Positions 22,104-30,852 of a stretch of 64,000 nt of DNA are shown here, piece after piece. The first letter of the stretch is position 1. Each line of letters starts with the position of its first letter. Source of the stretch: Hemileia vastatrix (lineage: Eukaryota > Basidiomycota > Pucciniomycetes > Pucciniales > Zaghouaniaceae); NCBI GenBank assembly GCA_030280995.1, contig JASXTE010000001.1:12805001-12869000 (forward strand). The letters run 5' to 3'. Made by a program: the position numbers and the translations under genes. The notes beneath the pieces are model-generated. The model was not told the DNA's origin. It did not search any database and was given only the letters and a program-made list of their open reading frames with translations.

Positions 22104-24082
22104 CCAACTTTCTTTACAGGTGATTTACTGTTGGATAAGGGAAGCAAAGGTGTTGGAAAATCTGTTTATAAATTAGACGAGGGAAAGGAGAAAAGGGTAA
22201 AATTTAAAAATGAAATAAAATATTTTTCTAATTTTTCTTATTCCGATTCTGGCGATGAAGAAGATTCATTTGATGAAAGTTTTAATGGCGATACAAAAGG
22301 CGCTGTTTTACCTCAAGTTAATTTAGATGTGGACGCAGCCAAATATAAGAAAGTAGCAAATAAAGTTTGACCTATTAATGAACCGCTACCTGCTGAATTA
22401 AATCCACCTTTGAGAAGACCAAGGTTATCAAGAGATCCTTATGAAAGTCCCTTGGTAAAGAATCCGCCTGAATTTTCTGAGACGTCAAGAATCAATTTTG
22501 AGAGACTGGGTGTTGTTAATTTTGGACCTGATGGTTGGTTGTCTGGAGAAGAGAAGAAGTTGTTGTTGGATGTGATGGTCAAGCGAGAGAAGGCCATTGC
22601 TTTTGTAGAAGAGGAGAGGGGTGTGTTGAAGCATTCCTATGGGGAGCCTTACAAGATTCCTGTGGTATGTCATGAACCGTGGCAGCAGAAACCGATTCCT
22701 ATTCCGGCTGCATTAAAAGAAGCTTATATCGAAGTTGTCAGAGAACGGATACGCACTGGACTGTATGAGCAATCAACGTCAAGTTATTCTAGTCCGGTAT
22801 TTTGTATCAAGAAACCAAATGGCAATCTTAGAGTTGTTCATGATCTTAGGGAATTAAATAGGGTTACAATAAAGGATGCTGGGATACCGCCTAGTGCTGA
22901 GGAGTTTGTTGAAGCGTTTGCAGGGAGAGTGTGTTATGGTTTGGGAGATATTATGGGTGGATATGATGAGAGAGAGTTACATCCGGACTCAAGACCTCTC
23001 ACTACATTCGATACGCCACTTGGACGTTTACAGTTAACAAGATTACCTCAAGGAGCAACAAATTCGGTTGCAGTTTATCAAGCTCAGATGGCTTGGATCC
23101 TTCAAGACGAAATTCCACAATATGCTGGAATCTTTATAGATGATGGAGGAATTAAGGGACCAACAACCGACTATGATAACCAGGTGTTGGAAGAGAATCC
23201 CGGGATACGCAAATTCATTTGGGAGTTTGCAATTACTTTAGAAAGAATCTTGTTTCGAATTGAAGAGGCTGGTTTAACTATTTCAGGTTCAAAATTTTCA
23301 TGTTGTGTGCCAGCCTTAGAAATATTAGGCCATGTGGTATGTAGAGAGGGTAGGATTATGTCCAAGAAGAAAGTTAACAAAATTCAGTCCTGGCCAAGAC
23401 CCAAGAATACGACCAAAGTTAGAGGGTTTTTAGGCGTTTGCGTATATGTTAGAATGTTTATTAAGGACTTTTCTTCATTGGCAGTTCCATTGAGACGGTT
23501 AACAAGAAAGGATGCAGACTGGGAGTGGGATGAAGAGTGTGAGAAGGCGTTTGTGAAGTTGAAGGAGGTTGTGGGGAAGGATTTAGTCCTGCACAAGTTG
23601 GATTATGGAAAAGATGCTGGCAGAATTTATTTAGCGGTTGATTCAAGTCAGGTTGCAGCTGGGGCGGTTTTGTCTCAGATGGATAAAGCTGGTTACATCA
23701 GGCCAGTTAGGTATGAATCTGTAGTATTTACTGAGGTCGAATCAAGATATTCTCAACCAAAATTGGAATTATGTGGTGTGGCAAAAATACTGAAGAAACT
23801 TCAGCATATTTTGTGGGGGCAACATTTTGAGTTGCAAGTGGATGCGAAATCGTTAATCCAGATGATTAATTCCCCAAGTTTACCGAATGCACCCATGACG
23901 AGATGGGTAGCTTTTATTCAACATTTTTCATTTGATTTAGTTCATAAGCCTGGCAAGACTTTTACTATGCCAGATGGTTTATCAAGGAGACCACCCACTG
24001 AAGAAGATTCAGACTCAGAAGAGTTCGATGAAGATATACCTATTATCAAAGCCAGCACTAAAGGAGCTGAAGACTTTCCATA

Positions 24083-24162
24083 CCTCCCCCATGAGGTTAA
24101 ACTGGCAGGACTATTGTGTTTAGATTATAATGATGATGACCTCCACCAAGAGGATAAACTGG
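24083..24162 (+). repeat. Two TAAACT-type stem-loops in E2 pol after RNase H
   Basis: Stems CCTC/GAGG at 24083-24096 and 24140-24153, followed by TTAAACTGG and ATAAACTGG. They lie in the poorly conserved segment between RNase H and integrase, translated LPHEVKLAG and LHQEDKLE. The E3 counterpart at about 55210-55290 keeps both. Confidence 0.75.
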
Positions 24163-25794
24163 AAAATAGTTTTTATGTTAATAAAGGTGTTGGAAAAGGT
24201 GTAGATAAATTCGGCAGAGAGGAGGTAGAAGAAGATGTGGTGTATGTAGAGGAAAATGGATTGGTAGTGTGGGATAGTAGTAAATTAAGGAATGGTGTAT
24301 ATGTTGGAGAATTAGAGAACTTAAATAAAAAAGTGGATAAAGAGAAAGAGGTATTTTCAAATACGGTTTTCGAAGGATCCAAAGGTTCAGAAGAAAAATG
24401 TCGACATAGCTCAATTAATGATTTATTTAGGGGTCAACGATTATTGGCTCATTCATGTGCAGGTGATATTGGTGATAGAGAAGTCCCTATTGATGTTATA
24501 TTAATCGATTTTCAAGATGAAGTCTGGGGTCAGACTGGTTTTTATTTTTTGTTAGTCAAATATTTGTTGACTTTAGAGCGGCCAGAAGATTGTGAAGACG
24601 ATGAATGGGTGGCTATCAAGAGGAAGTCATCTACGTTTTACCTATCTGGTCGACGTTTAATGAGGAGGAGGTATCCAAATCCTCAAGTAGTTATAACTCA
24701 ACAGAAGGGGCAAGAATTAGTTTTGAAATCACTGCATGAAGATCTCGGGCATAGAGGCGTTGGAGAAACATTTAGAAGAATTTCTGATAGATTTTGGTGG
24801 CCTGGCATGAAGATGGCTGTTAAACAGTGGGTTCAGTCATGCGAAGAATGTCAAAGACGAAGTTATTTAAGGCCAAAAGAACCTGGACGCGTGACCGGTG
24901 AATATACGCTCTTTGGAAGAGTTAGTTTAGATGCCGTTCATATAAAAGAGGGACAGTATAAATATTTAATTGTGGCCAGAGATGATTTATCTGGTTGGGT
25001 AGAGGCAGCGCCTCTTATTAATTTAACTGCCAAAAATGTGGCAGAATTTTTTTTGAATAATTGGGTATATAGGTATGGAGTGATGAAATTGGTAACGGTA
25101 GATGGAGGTCCTGAATTTGGGACAGAGTTTAAAGAGGCCGTATTGAAAGTTGGATCAAAGGTTAGGGTAGCAACCCCATATTATCCTGAAGCTGAAGGCA
25201 TGGTTGAAAGAGGGCATCAAGTTATTAAGGATGCTTTAGTTAAAATGTGTGGGACAAGTGCCGAAAAATGGAGGCACTATTTACCTTTAGTTTTATTTGC
25301 TGATCGAATCACTGCCAAAAGGACGACCGGATTTTCACCTTATGAACTTGTTTTTGGACAGAAAGCAGTTTTACCGGTTGATTTAGAAGCTGAATCATAT
25401 CTTGGAGTTGACTGGGATACGGTCAAAACTACTGAAGAATTATTGTGTGCAAGAATGATGCAGCTAGAAAAGAAAGAAGAATATTTAGAAAAGGCATATT
25501 CGCGGATGATGAAGATCCGAAATCATTCAGTTAGATATTGGGATGAGCGGTTGGCACATCGATTAAGGAAACCTTTGAACCCAGGAGATATGGTCCTGGT
25601 GTATAATAGGAGTTTGGAAAGTCAGTGGGGAAAGATGTTTGCAGATAGGTGGAATGGACCGTATAAAATCAAGGAGCAAGTTTCCGGCGGTTCATATGTG
25701 CTAGAAGAGTTGGATGGAGTAGTATTGAAGAAGAGGGTAGCAGCCGATCAAGTGAAACGGTTCTATCCTAGAGGCACCAGGAGTGCCGAAGTCT

Positions 25795-26162
25795 TCCTCC
25801 GCAATGAGGATAAACTATGAAATTTCTTAAATTTTATCAACTCCGAAATGAGGATAAACTACAATCTTAATGACTTTTATTAAATTTATTCCTCCGCAAT
25901 GAGGATAAACTATGATATCGACAATATTTTATGACGACCTCCGCAATGAGGATAAACTATGAAATTTCTTAAATTTTATCAACTCCGAAATGAGGATAAA
26001 CTACAATTTTTATGACATTTATGAAATTATATGGATAACTCCGAAATGAGGATAAACTACAATTTTAATGACATTTATCAAATTTTATGGATACCTCCGC
26101 AATGAGGATAAACTATGATATCTACGAAATTTTATGGATTCCTCCGCAACGAGTATAAACTA
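25795..26162 (+). repeat. Tandem TAAACT-type stem-loops across the E2 pol stop
   Basis: Eight copies of (C)CTCCGMAATGAGGATAAACT at irregular 40-60 nt spacing. The first copy encodes the last residues of pol (LRNEDKL) and its TAAACTATGA contains the stop. The stem is CCTC/GAGG or the shorter CTC/GAG; loop and 3' tail are almost invariant. Confidence 0.85.
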
Positions 26163-26380
26163 TCTTCTTATTTTTATCAAAAATACTTTACTATCATTAC
26201 ACTGTATATGGTCGACGAAACTATAATGAAACTTAACGAAATTCAAGAAGACCCTCTTTGAAATGTTCAAAAACTTAAAATTCTTAAAATATGGGTGAAG
26301 ATAGTGTTGGAAATTTTTTTAAATTTTATTGGAAGAAGTGTTCACAGGGGAACCTTCTTAATTAAATATTGGCAAGTGTG
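26163..26380 (+). other. E2 spacer before hairpin A
   Basis: Contains the conserved phrase TTCACAGGGGAACCTTCT near 26341, shared in reverse at about 53275 (E3) and, more weakly, near 60560 (E4). No gene. Confidence 0.5.
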
Positions 26381-26421
26381 GGGGTAATTGATGGGCTGGC
26401 TGCTCTATACACAATTACCCC
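26381..26421 (+). ncRNA. Conserved hairpin A (E2 copy)
   Basis: GGGGTAATTG and CAATTACCCC form a 10-bp stem around a 21-nt loop containing GGGCTGGCTGCTCTATA. Copies on the minus strand lie at 53212-53252, 60493-60533, 63400-63441 and 63660-63700. The loop is nearly invariant and the stem covaries (TAATTG/CAATTA versus TAACTG/CAGTTA). Confidence 0.75.
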
Positions 26422-26640
26422 ATAATGTTCGTTTCGAAAATTCTCCCTGTTTCTAGTTGAATCCTGGCTTTGTCTTTTAATTTTAGGAAGTCCACTAAGA
26501 CTATAAACTGGAACGAATCAAGAGACACCGCTCTCAACGCCGGATTCAAGATTTTTTTTTATTTTATTTTGTTTTTGATTTTTTTTATGTTAGATTGTGA
26601 TTTCATTTCTTTAATATATATTATGAATTATTGTAAAGGT

Positions 26641-26702
26641 GATGCTCACTGGTGGTCTCTAATCATTTTTATAAATTGGAGGGAGCCCACCCAGTGATCA
26701 TC
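26641..26702 (+). ncRNA. Conserved hairpin B (E2 copy)
   Basis: GATG-c-TCACTGG-t-GG pairs with CC-ac-CCAGTGA-t-CATC at the two ends of a 62-nt segment whose inner part includes GGAGGGAGCCCACC. Counterparts occur at 52901-52962 (E3) and 63205-63260 (E4). Confidence 0.7.
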
Positions 26703-26771
26703 ATTATAAAAATTATCTTTTAAAAACTTTCATTTATTTTCTTTTCTTTTCAATTTCTTAAAATTGTGTAA

Positions 26772-26797
26772 CCACATCAAGTTGCACTTGGATGTGG
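26772..26797 (+). ncRNA. Conserved hairpin C (E2 copy)
   Basis: CCACATCAAG, short loop, CTTGGATGTGG. E4 has two copies (62798-62823 and 62999-63024); in the second the inner pairs change together from AAG/CTT to AGG/CCT. E3 has a decayed copy at 52797-52823. Confidence 0.7.
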
Positions 26798-26859
26798 GTA
26801 TGATGTCAAGGGTACGGCTCATCAAATGGCCGGGGGGCATCTTTTAAAATTTTATTTTG

Positions 26860-26965
26860 AAATTTTTTATTTTTTATCTTCCTTTTCACATTTGTTTATC
26901 TTTCTTTAAAAATTAAATTTTAACTTTTATTTCAAAACTATCTTTACTCAAATCTTTTATTTTAA

Positions 26966-27002
<37 letters not shown>

Positions 27003-27185
27003 AAAAATTAAAAAAAAAAAAAAAAAAAAACAAAAAATAATAATATAATAAAATAAAATAAAAATAAAATAAAATTAAAAAAAAAAAAAATAAATAAATA
27101 AATAAATAAAAATAAAATAATAAATAAATAAAAAAAATAAAATAAAAAAATAAAATAATTAATTAAATCAAAATTATTATTATAT
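26860..27185 (+). repeat. A-rich low-complexity tract
   Basis: Almost pure A with AAAT and AATA runs. It occupies the place where E1, E3 and E4 carry antisense gene A, which E2 lacks. Confidence 0.85.
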
Positions 27186-27299
27186 TTCTTAGTTTTATTT
27201 TTCAGTCACTATTCTTTTTAGTTTATTCATATAGTTTAGACAGGAAACAGGGTCTAGGGGAATTCAATACCTATGGGATTTTACTTCAAGACATCTGTT

Positions 27300-27985
27300 A
27301 GTCCTCCAAGACTTTAAACTGGCTACTGTTCAAGACGTTCTTTAAGGTTTTTTTTTACACGTATTTTGGATCTGTTAGTCCTCCAAGACTTTAAACTGGC
27401 TACTGTTCAAGACGTTCTTTAAGGTTTTTTACACGTATTTTGGAGCTGTTAGTCCTCCAAGACTTTAAACTGGCTAATTTTCAAGACTATTGTTAAAATT
27501 TTTTTTTGGATTTGTTAGGTCCACCAAGACCTTAAACTGGACTATTATCAAGTGTTGGGTCCACCATGACCTTAAACTGGATTTCTTATCGATTAAATGT
27601 TTGGTCCACCATGACTTTAAACTGGTAGTTCATTCATTGTTTAGTCCACTATGACTTTAAACTAGAAAATTAATATCTGCAGGATAATTCAACATTTGTT
27701 CGACCACTATGGCCTTATACTGGATTACTTGTCGATCAAATGTTTGGTCCACTATGACATTAAACTGGATTATCAAATTTATTCAATCTTTGGTCAAGCC
27801 TAGGCCTTACTTAGGAATATATCAAGATATTTATGCACTTAAACGATCTTTGGTCCACCAAGACCATAAACTGGCAATCGATTATATGTTTGGTCTACCA
27901 AGACTTTAAATTGGAATGTCAATCTTGTTTGGATAACTCAATTCAATCTTTTAATTTATCACTGTCCACTATGACTCTAAACTGG
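27300..27985 (+). repeat. Array of TAAACTGG stem-loops upstream of E2 antisense gene B
   Basis: At least ten clear copies and a few decayed ones. Examples: AGTC-CTCCAA-GACT at 27300, 27377 and about 27450; GGTC-CACCAA-GACC at about 27519 and 27853; GGTC-CACCAT-GACC at about 27557; GGTC-CACCAT-GACT near 27602; AGTC-CACTAT-GACT near 27642. Each is followed by TTAAACTGG or a close variant. Stems differ from the pol-end array (CCTC/GAGG) yet remain complementary, which indicates selection on base pairing. Confidence 0.85.
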
Positions 27986-28272
27986 TTATTCAATTATTTC
28001 TGGAATTGGGTGCTGATAAGCTTTAGGAGGTTAAAATTTTAGGTGGTGATGATGCTAATGAAAGCATAATGGTTAATTAGGTGAAATTTGTGGCGCTTTA
28101 ACATGGTCTAAAGTTAAAATTATTATTGGAAGCCTGGCAAAAGTATTTTATGGGTTTGCTGTATAGCAAAGTTTGAAAATTGTGATGAAGGAATCAGAAG
28201 TTAGGATGGTAGTTGGATTTTAATGGAATGATTTTTTTTAGTGCCTCATAGTTAGGCCATTTTTTTTTTGGT
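27986..28272 (+). other. E2 spacer
   Basis: No gene or shared structure recognised. Confidence 0.4.
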
Positions 28273-28467
28273 GTGAAGCTTGGAGGACCTTATGGCGAGA
28301 TTGGAATCATAGAATTCGGCTCAGTGGGGGGCCCTATGAGGTTGGAATCAGGAGTATTCGGCTCATAGGAAGATCCACTCTCTCAATGCTGTGACAAGAA
28401 GGAAGACTGGTATATGGGAGTCTGAAGGGATTCAAACCTTGCTCTCAGTAGTGGAATCATCACAAGA
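28273..28467 (+). pseudogene. Sense-strand small frame shared with E3 (KLGGP frame)
   Basis: The translation begins KLGGPYGEIGIIEFGS and ends SSGIITR. E3 has an open frame at 50722-50471 (minus) reading KLGGPFGEIGIRVFGS...SSVIITR. Both are in gag-pol orientation, just upstream of antisense gene B. In E2 two stops interrupt it. Similarity is clear at protein level, but nucleotide conservation is also high, so it could be a conserved non-coding block rather than a gene. No known family recognised. Confidence 0.4.
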
Positions 28468-28576
28468 TTTATATTATTTTATTTTATGTTATATCAAGCC
28501 AGAGAAGAAAGAAAACATCATTTATGTTGAAAGTTTAAGAAGACCAAGCAAAACAAAATTTTATCAAGTTATACTG

Positions 28577-29269
28577 TTAGAAAAGATAATTTCTTTGAAA
28601 TTGTTCAACATCATTATCAAAGCTTTGCATTAAGATTCTTCTTTTCATGAGGTCTTCATGGTTATTAGCTGGAGTTTCTTGAAAATAGGCCAGCATTTTT
28701 TGTTTCAACTCATTAGTAAGGTCAAGAAAAAGATAGCGATGAAAATTTGGGTAATGATTGATATAGTCCGTCTTCACTCTACCAACATCATCAGTGTTGG
28801 TTATTTCGACAGCTAGAAGTTCAAATATGTTATTAAGTCATAGGTTTAGTCAATTTTGATTAAAAGTTTTTTTTAGTAAGATAAATAGGGTCTTACATTT
28901 AGAGCCAGGAAACATAGTCTCAGCAAAGTTAGTTGGGGGTACTGGCGTTATAGGATTAGGATCTTGTGAAGGCAAAATTAGGCCGGGATCCGTTGATGAA
29001 GATTGAACTTTTGAAGCTGTTTTTGATCTTATTCGTTTTAAGAAGACAGGAATTTTGGATCGCTTTTTAGAAGTTGAGGGATCAGGGAGAGCTGCTGGTC
29101 CTAAATATACATTTGTTTTAGAAGGAACTATTGGCCGGTTGCATTTGACTTTTTTCACACGGCATAAGTCGCAAGCTGTTCTGCCAGGAAGATTAGGGTT
29201 GGACATTAAACAAGGTACCTGGTATCGAGCGCAGAGTTCACATGGAGCAACAAGTTCTTTGGAAGACAT
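28577..29269 (-). CDS. E2 antisense gene B: Zn2Cys6 protein (202 aa, one intron)
   Basis: Reads opposite to gag-pol. Exon 1 is 29269-28897 and exon 2 is 28812-28577. The intron 28896-28813 is 84 nt, GTAAGA...TTCTAG, phase 1, and the join restores an open frame through SVEITNTDDVGRV. The N-terminus holds CELCARYQVPC and, 12 residues on, CDLCRVKKVKC: C-x2-C-x6-C-x12-C-x2-C-x6-C, the fungal binuclear zinc cluster pattern. A basic stretch (SKKRSKIPVFLKRIRSK) follows. The C-terminal domain has YFQETPANNHEDLMKRR, conserved in E1, E3 and E4 copies. The start lies 124 bp from the 3' LTR, so the LTR could promote it in reverse. Role inferred as DNA binding; target unknown. Confidence 0.8.
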
Positions 29270-29382
29270 ATTGATGAAGATGAATTTTATAGTTGATTAA
29301 AGAAGATGGTGGTTGAAGGTTAAAGATGAATATTGTGTTCGACCACTTATGCAAAGTTTTAAGAATGGGGACATTCTCGATT

Positions 29383-29392
29383 GGAGGGAGGA
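29383..29392 (+). promoter_or_regulatory. E2 polypurine tract
   Basis: GGAGGGAGGA immediately before the 3' LTR TGTGGTAG. The flanking phrase GACATTCTCGATT is also kept in E4. Confidence 0.85.
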
Positions 29393-30516
29393 TGTGGTAG
29401 CCTAAAGTTTAGTACGGCACCTAAATATGTAAATGGAGTTATCACGGCGTGCAAGATTGGCGTTATTATTTTTTATAAAAGGGTTTTATTTAATTTATTG
29501 GAGTTTAAAATATGAAGAAATTGGTCACGAGCGAATGCCTACACAAATACAATTTATTTTACGGAGAAAACTTATTTTTTACGGTCTAAAAAATTTATAA
29601 GTATTAAGTCAAGTCACTCAAGAACCTTGAGAAATTTTCCCAGAATTTTTACTATTTTTCTTAAATTTTTAAATGAATTTTAAAGTTTTATAGAAATATT
29701 TACGTTTTCAAAAATTACTTAACTTTGATGAATTTTCACGGGGTAATTAGGGCTGCGCAGACTACGAAAATTAGTTTGGTATGTAAAGGGGAAGTAGCTC
29801 TATTATGTGTAATTTTTCTAGATTTTTTATTATGGTTTTAAGGTTTTAAATTGAGTCCGGAAGTCCGGACGGACTCTGTTTCGACTCCGTACGGTCTCCG
29901 TACGGACTCCGTATGGGCTCCGGATTGACTCTGGAAGAGCTCTGGAGGGGAAAACTTAGGCACGTGACTAGGAATACTTAAGCGCTTCTCAAACTCAAAA
30001 TTGAGAGGGGGGAAACATCATACAGCTTAATCTTTAACCACCACAGTCTCATTTTTTATTACTCAACAAATTAAAATAACTTGTAATACCCTTATAACAT
30101 TATTATTTTTTACATAACATTTTAGAAATACAATTCAACAGTTTAAATAACACTTCATACAGGGTATCATTAGAAAGGTCTTCAACACTGGGACTTGATT
30201 ATTGCTGTCTCATAAAAACTCAAATTATTATAAAAACATAAAAGTCAATCTTTTCAGATCTTTCACTGGTACACCTTAATTGTTGTTATCAGTATTTCTT
30301 TTATCAACAGCCACTTTTATTCAAATCTCAATAAGCGTTAATTATTTTAGAGTTTCATTATTTTTATTAATCAGATCCAAGTAGATTGGTTAGCTTAGTG
30401 ATTTAGAACACCTACTTTGTTATTTTTATTGGAAGGACGGGGTTTTCAGCTAAATCCACATATCTCCTCCGGATTCTGCTTACAGCAAGGCGACTGTAAG
30501 AGTTTACCTTACCATA
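29393..30516 (+). repeat. E2 3' LTR
   Basis: 1124 bp, near-identical to the 5' LTR apart from a 33-bp net insertion at about 29878-29915, where CTCCGTACGG units are multiplied. The open frame starting 30417 spans the LTR end and is rejected as a gene. Confidence 0.93.
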
Positions 30517-30520
30517 ATGG

Positions 30521-30717
30521 TTTCCACGGCGGGATTTTGAGAAGTGGCAGGGAGTTATGCCATTCTCAATACAGCGGGTGCATCTTGTCCCGCCCATCAA
30601 AGTTGTCATGAGGGTTGTCAGAGGAGGGGCAGGAGGTTGAGTACGCACAAACTGATGAATGGCGTCCACGACATTGGCGGTATTTTCAGTGTTGGGGTTG
30701 GCTCTTCGAGTATTCAT
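30521..30717 (-). pseudogene. E1 antisense gene B, 5' exon
   Basis: Minus-strand start at 30717, 136 bp from the E1 3' LTR, the same arrangement as in E2 and E4. It encodes MNTRRANPNTENTANV, a Pro/Thr stretch and CTRCIENGITPC, the first half of a Zn2Cys6 cluster. The second half (SCDYCKQRKKKC) is on the other side of E2, near 17590. The frame enters E2 LTR sequence at 30516, so the reading from there to 30412 is not original. I could not place the splice donor; the E2 insertion may have fallen in or next to the intron. Confidence 0.72.
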
Positions 30718-30852
30718 TGAGAGAGTTAAAATAATAATAATAAGAAGAAAAGGAAAGATGATGAAAGAAGAAGATAGAATATGGAGGAAGGAAAACGCTG
30801 CGAGATGCAGGTATTTATGGGCTCCTGGGGACAGTCGCTAGTAGAGGGAGGA

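Larger units (their letters stand above)
21513..25820 (+). pseudogene. E2 pol (RT, RNase H, integrase), two in-frame stops
   Basis: The -1 frame runs from the slippery site to TGA 25818-25820, interrupted only by TAA at 22005 and TGA at 22368. From 22410 it is open for 1136 codons. The linker 21780-22110 encodes repeated DLQQEVKLQ peptides. RT spans about 22750-23250, with first Asp in LGDIMGGYDE and FIDDGGIKG at about 23131. RNase H spans about 23620-23990 (AVDSS, KLELCGV, LQVDAKSL). The integrase has a zinc domain at about 24735-24860 (HEDLGHRG, CEECQ), a core with LDAVH, VDGGPEF and AEGMVERGH (24930-25220), and NGPYKI of the GPY/F module at about 25655. There is no chromodomain. Both stops lie upstream of RT. 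Confidence 0.9.
17649..30516 (+). mobile_element. LTR retrotransposon E2 (Ty3/gypsy), youngest insertion
   Basis: Complete plus-strand element of 12.9 kb, with LTRs 17649-18739 and 29393-30516 and a 4-bp target duplication ATGG at 17645-17648 and 30517-30520. It has a primer-binding site, gag-protease, pol, a long structured 3' region, antisense gene B, and polypurine tract GGAGGGAGGA at 29383-29392. It landed inside antisense gene B of E1. The two LTRs are almost identical except for a 33-bp repeat expansion, so the insertion is recent. Gene A is missing; an A-rich tract lies where it would be. Two in-frame stops lie in pol. Confidence 0.93.

Noticed and set aside
26940..27185. Long A tract as the tail of a LINE or processed gene
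   Set aside because: No upstream LINE frame or target duplication; it sits inside E2 between conserved hairpin C and the motif array.
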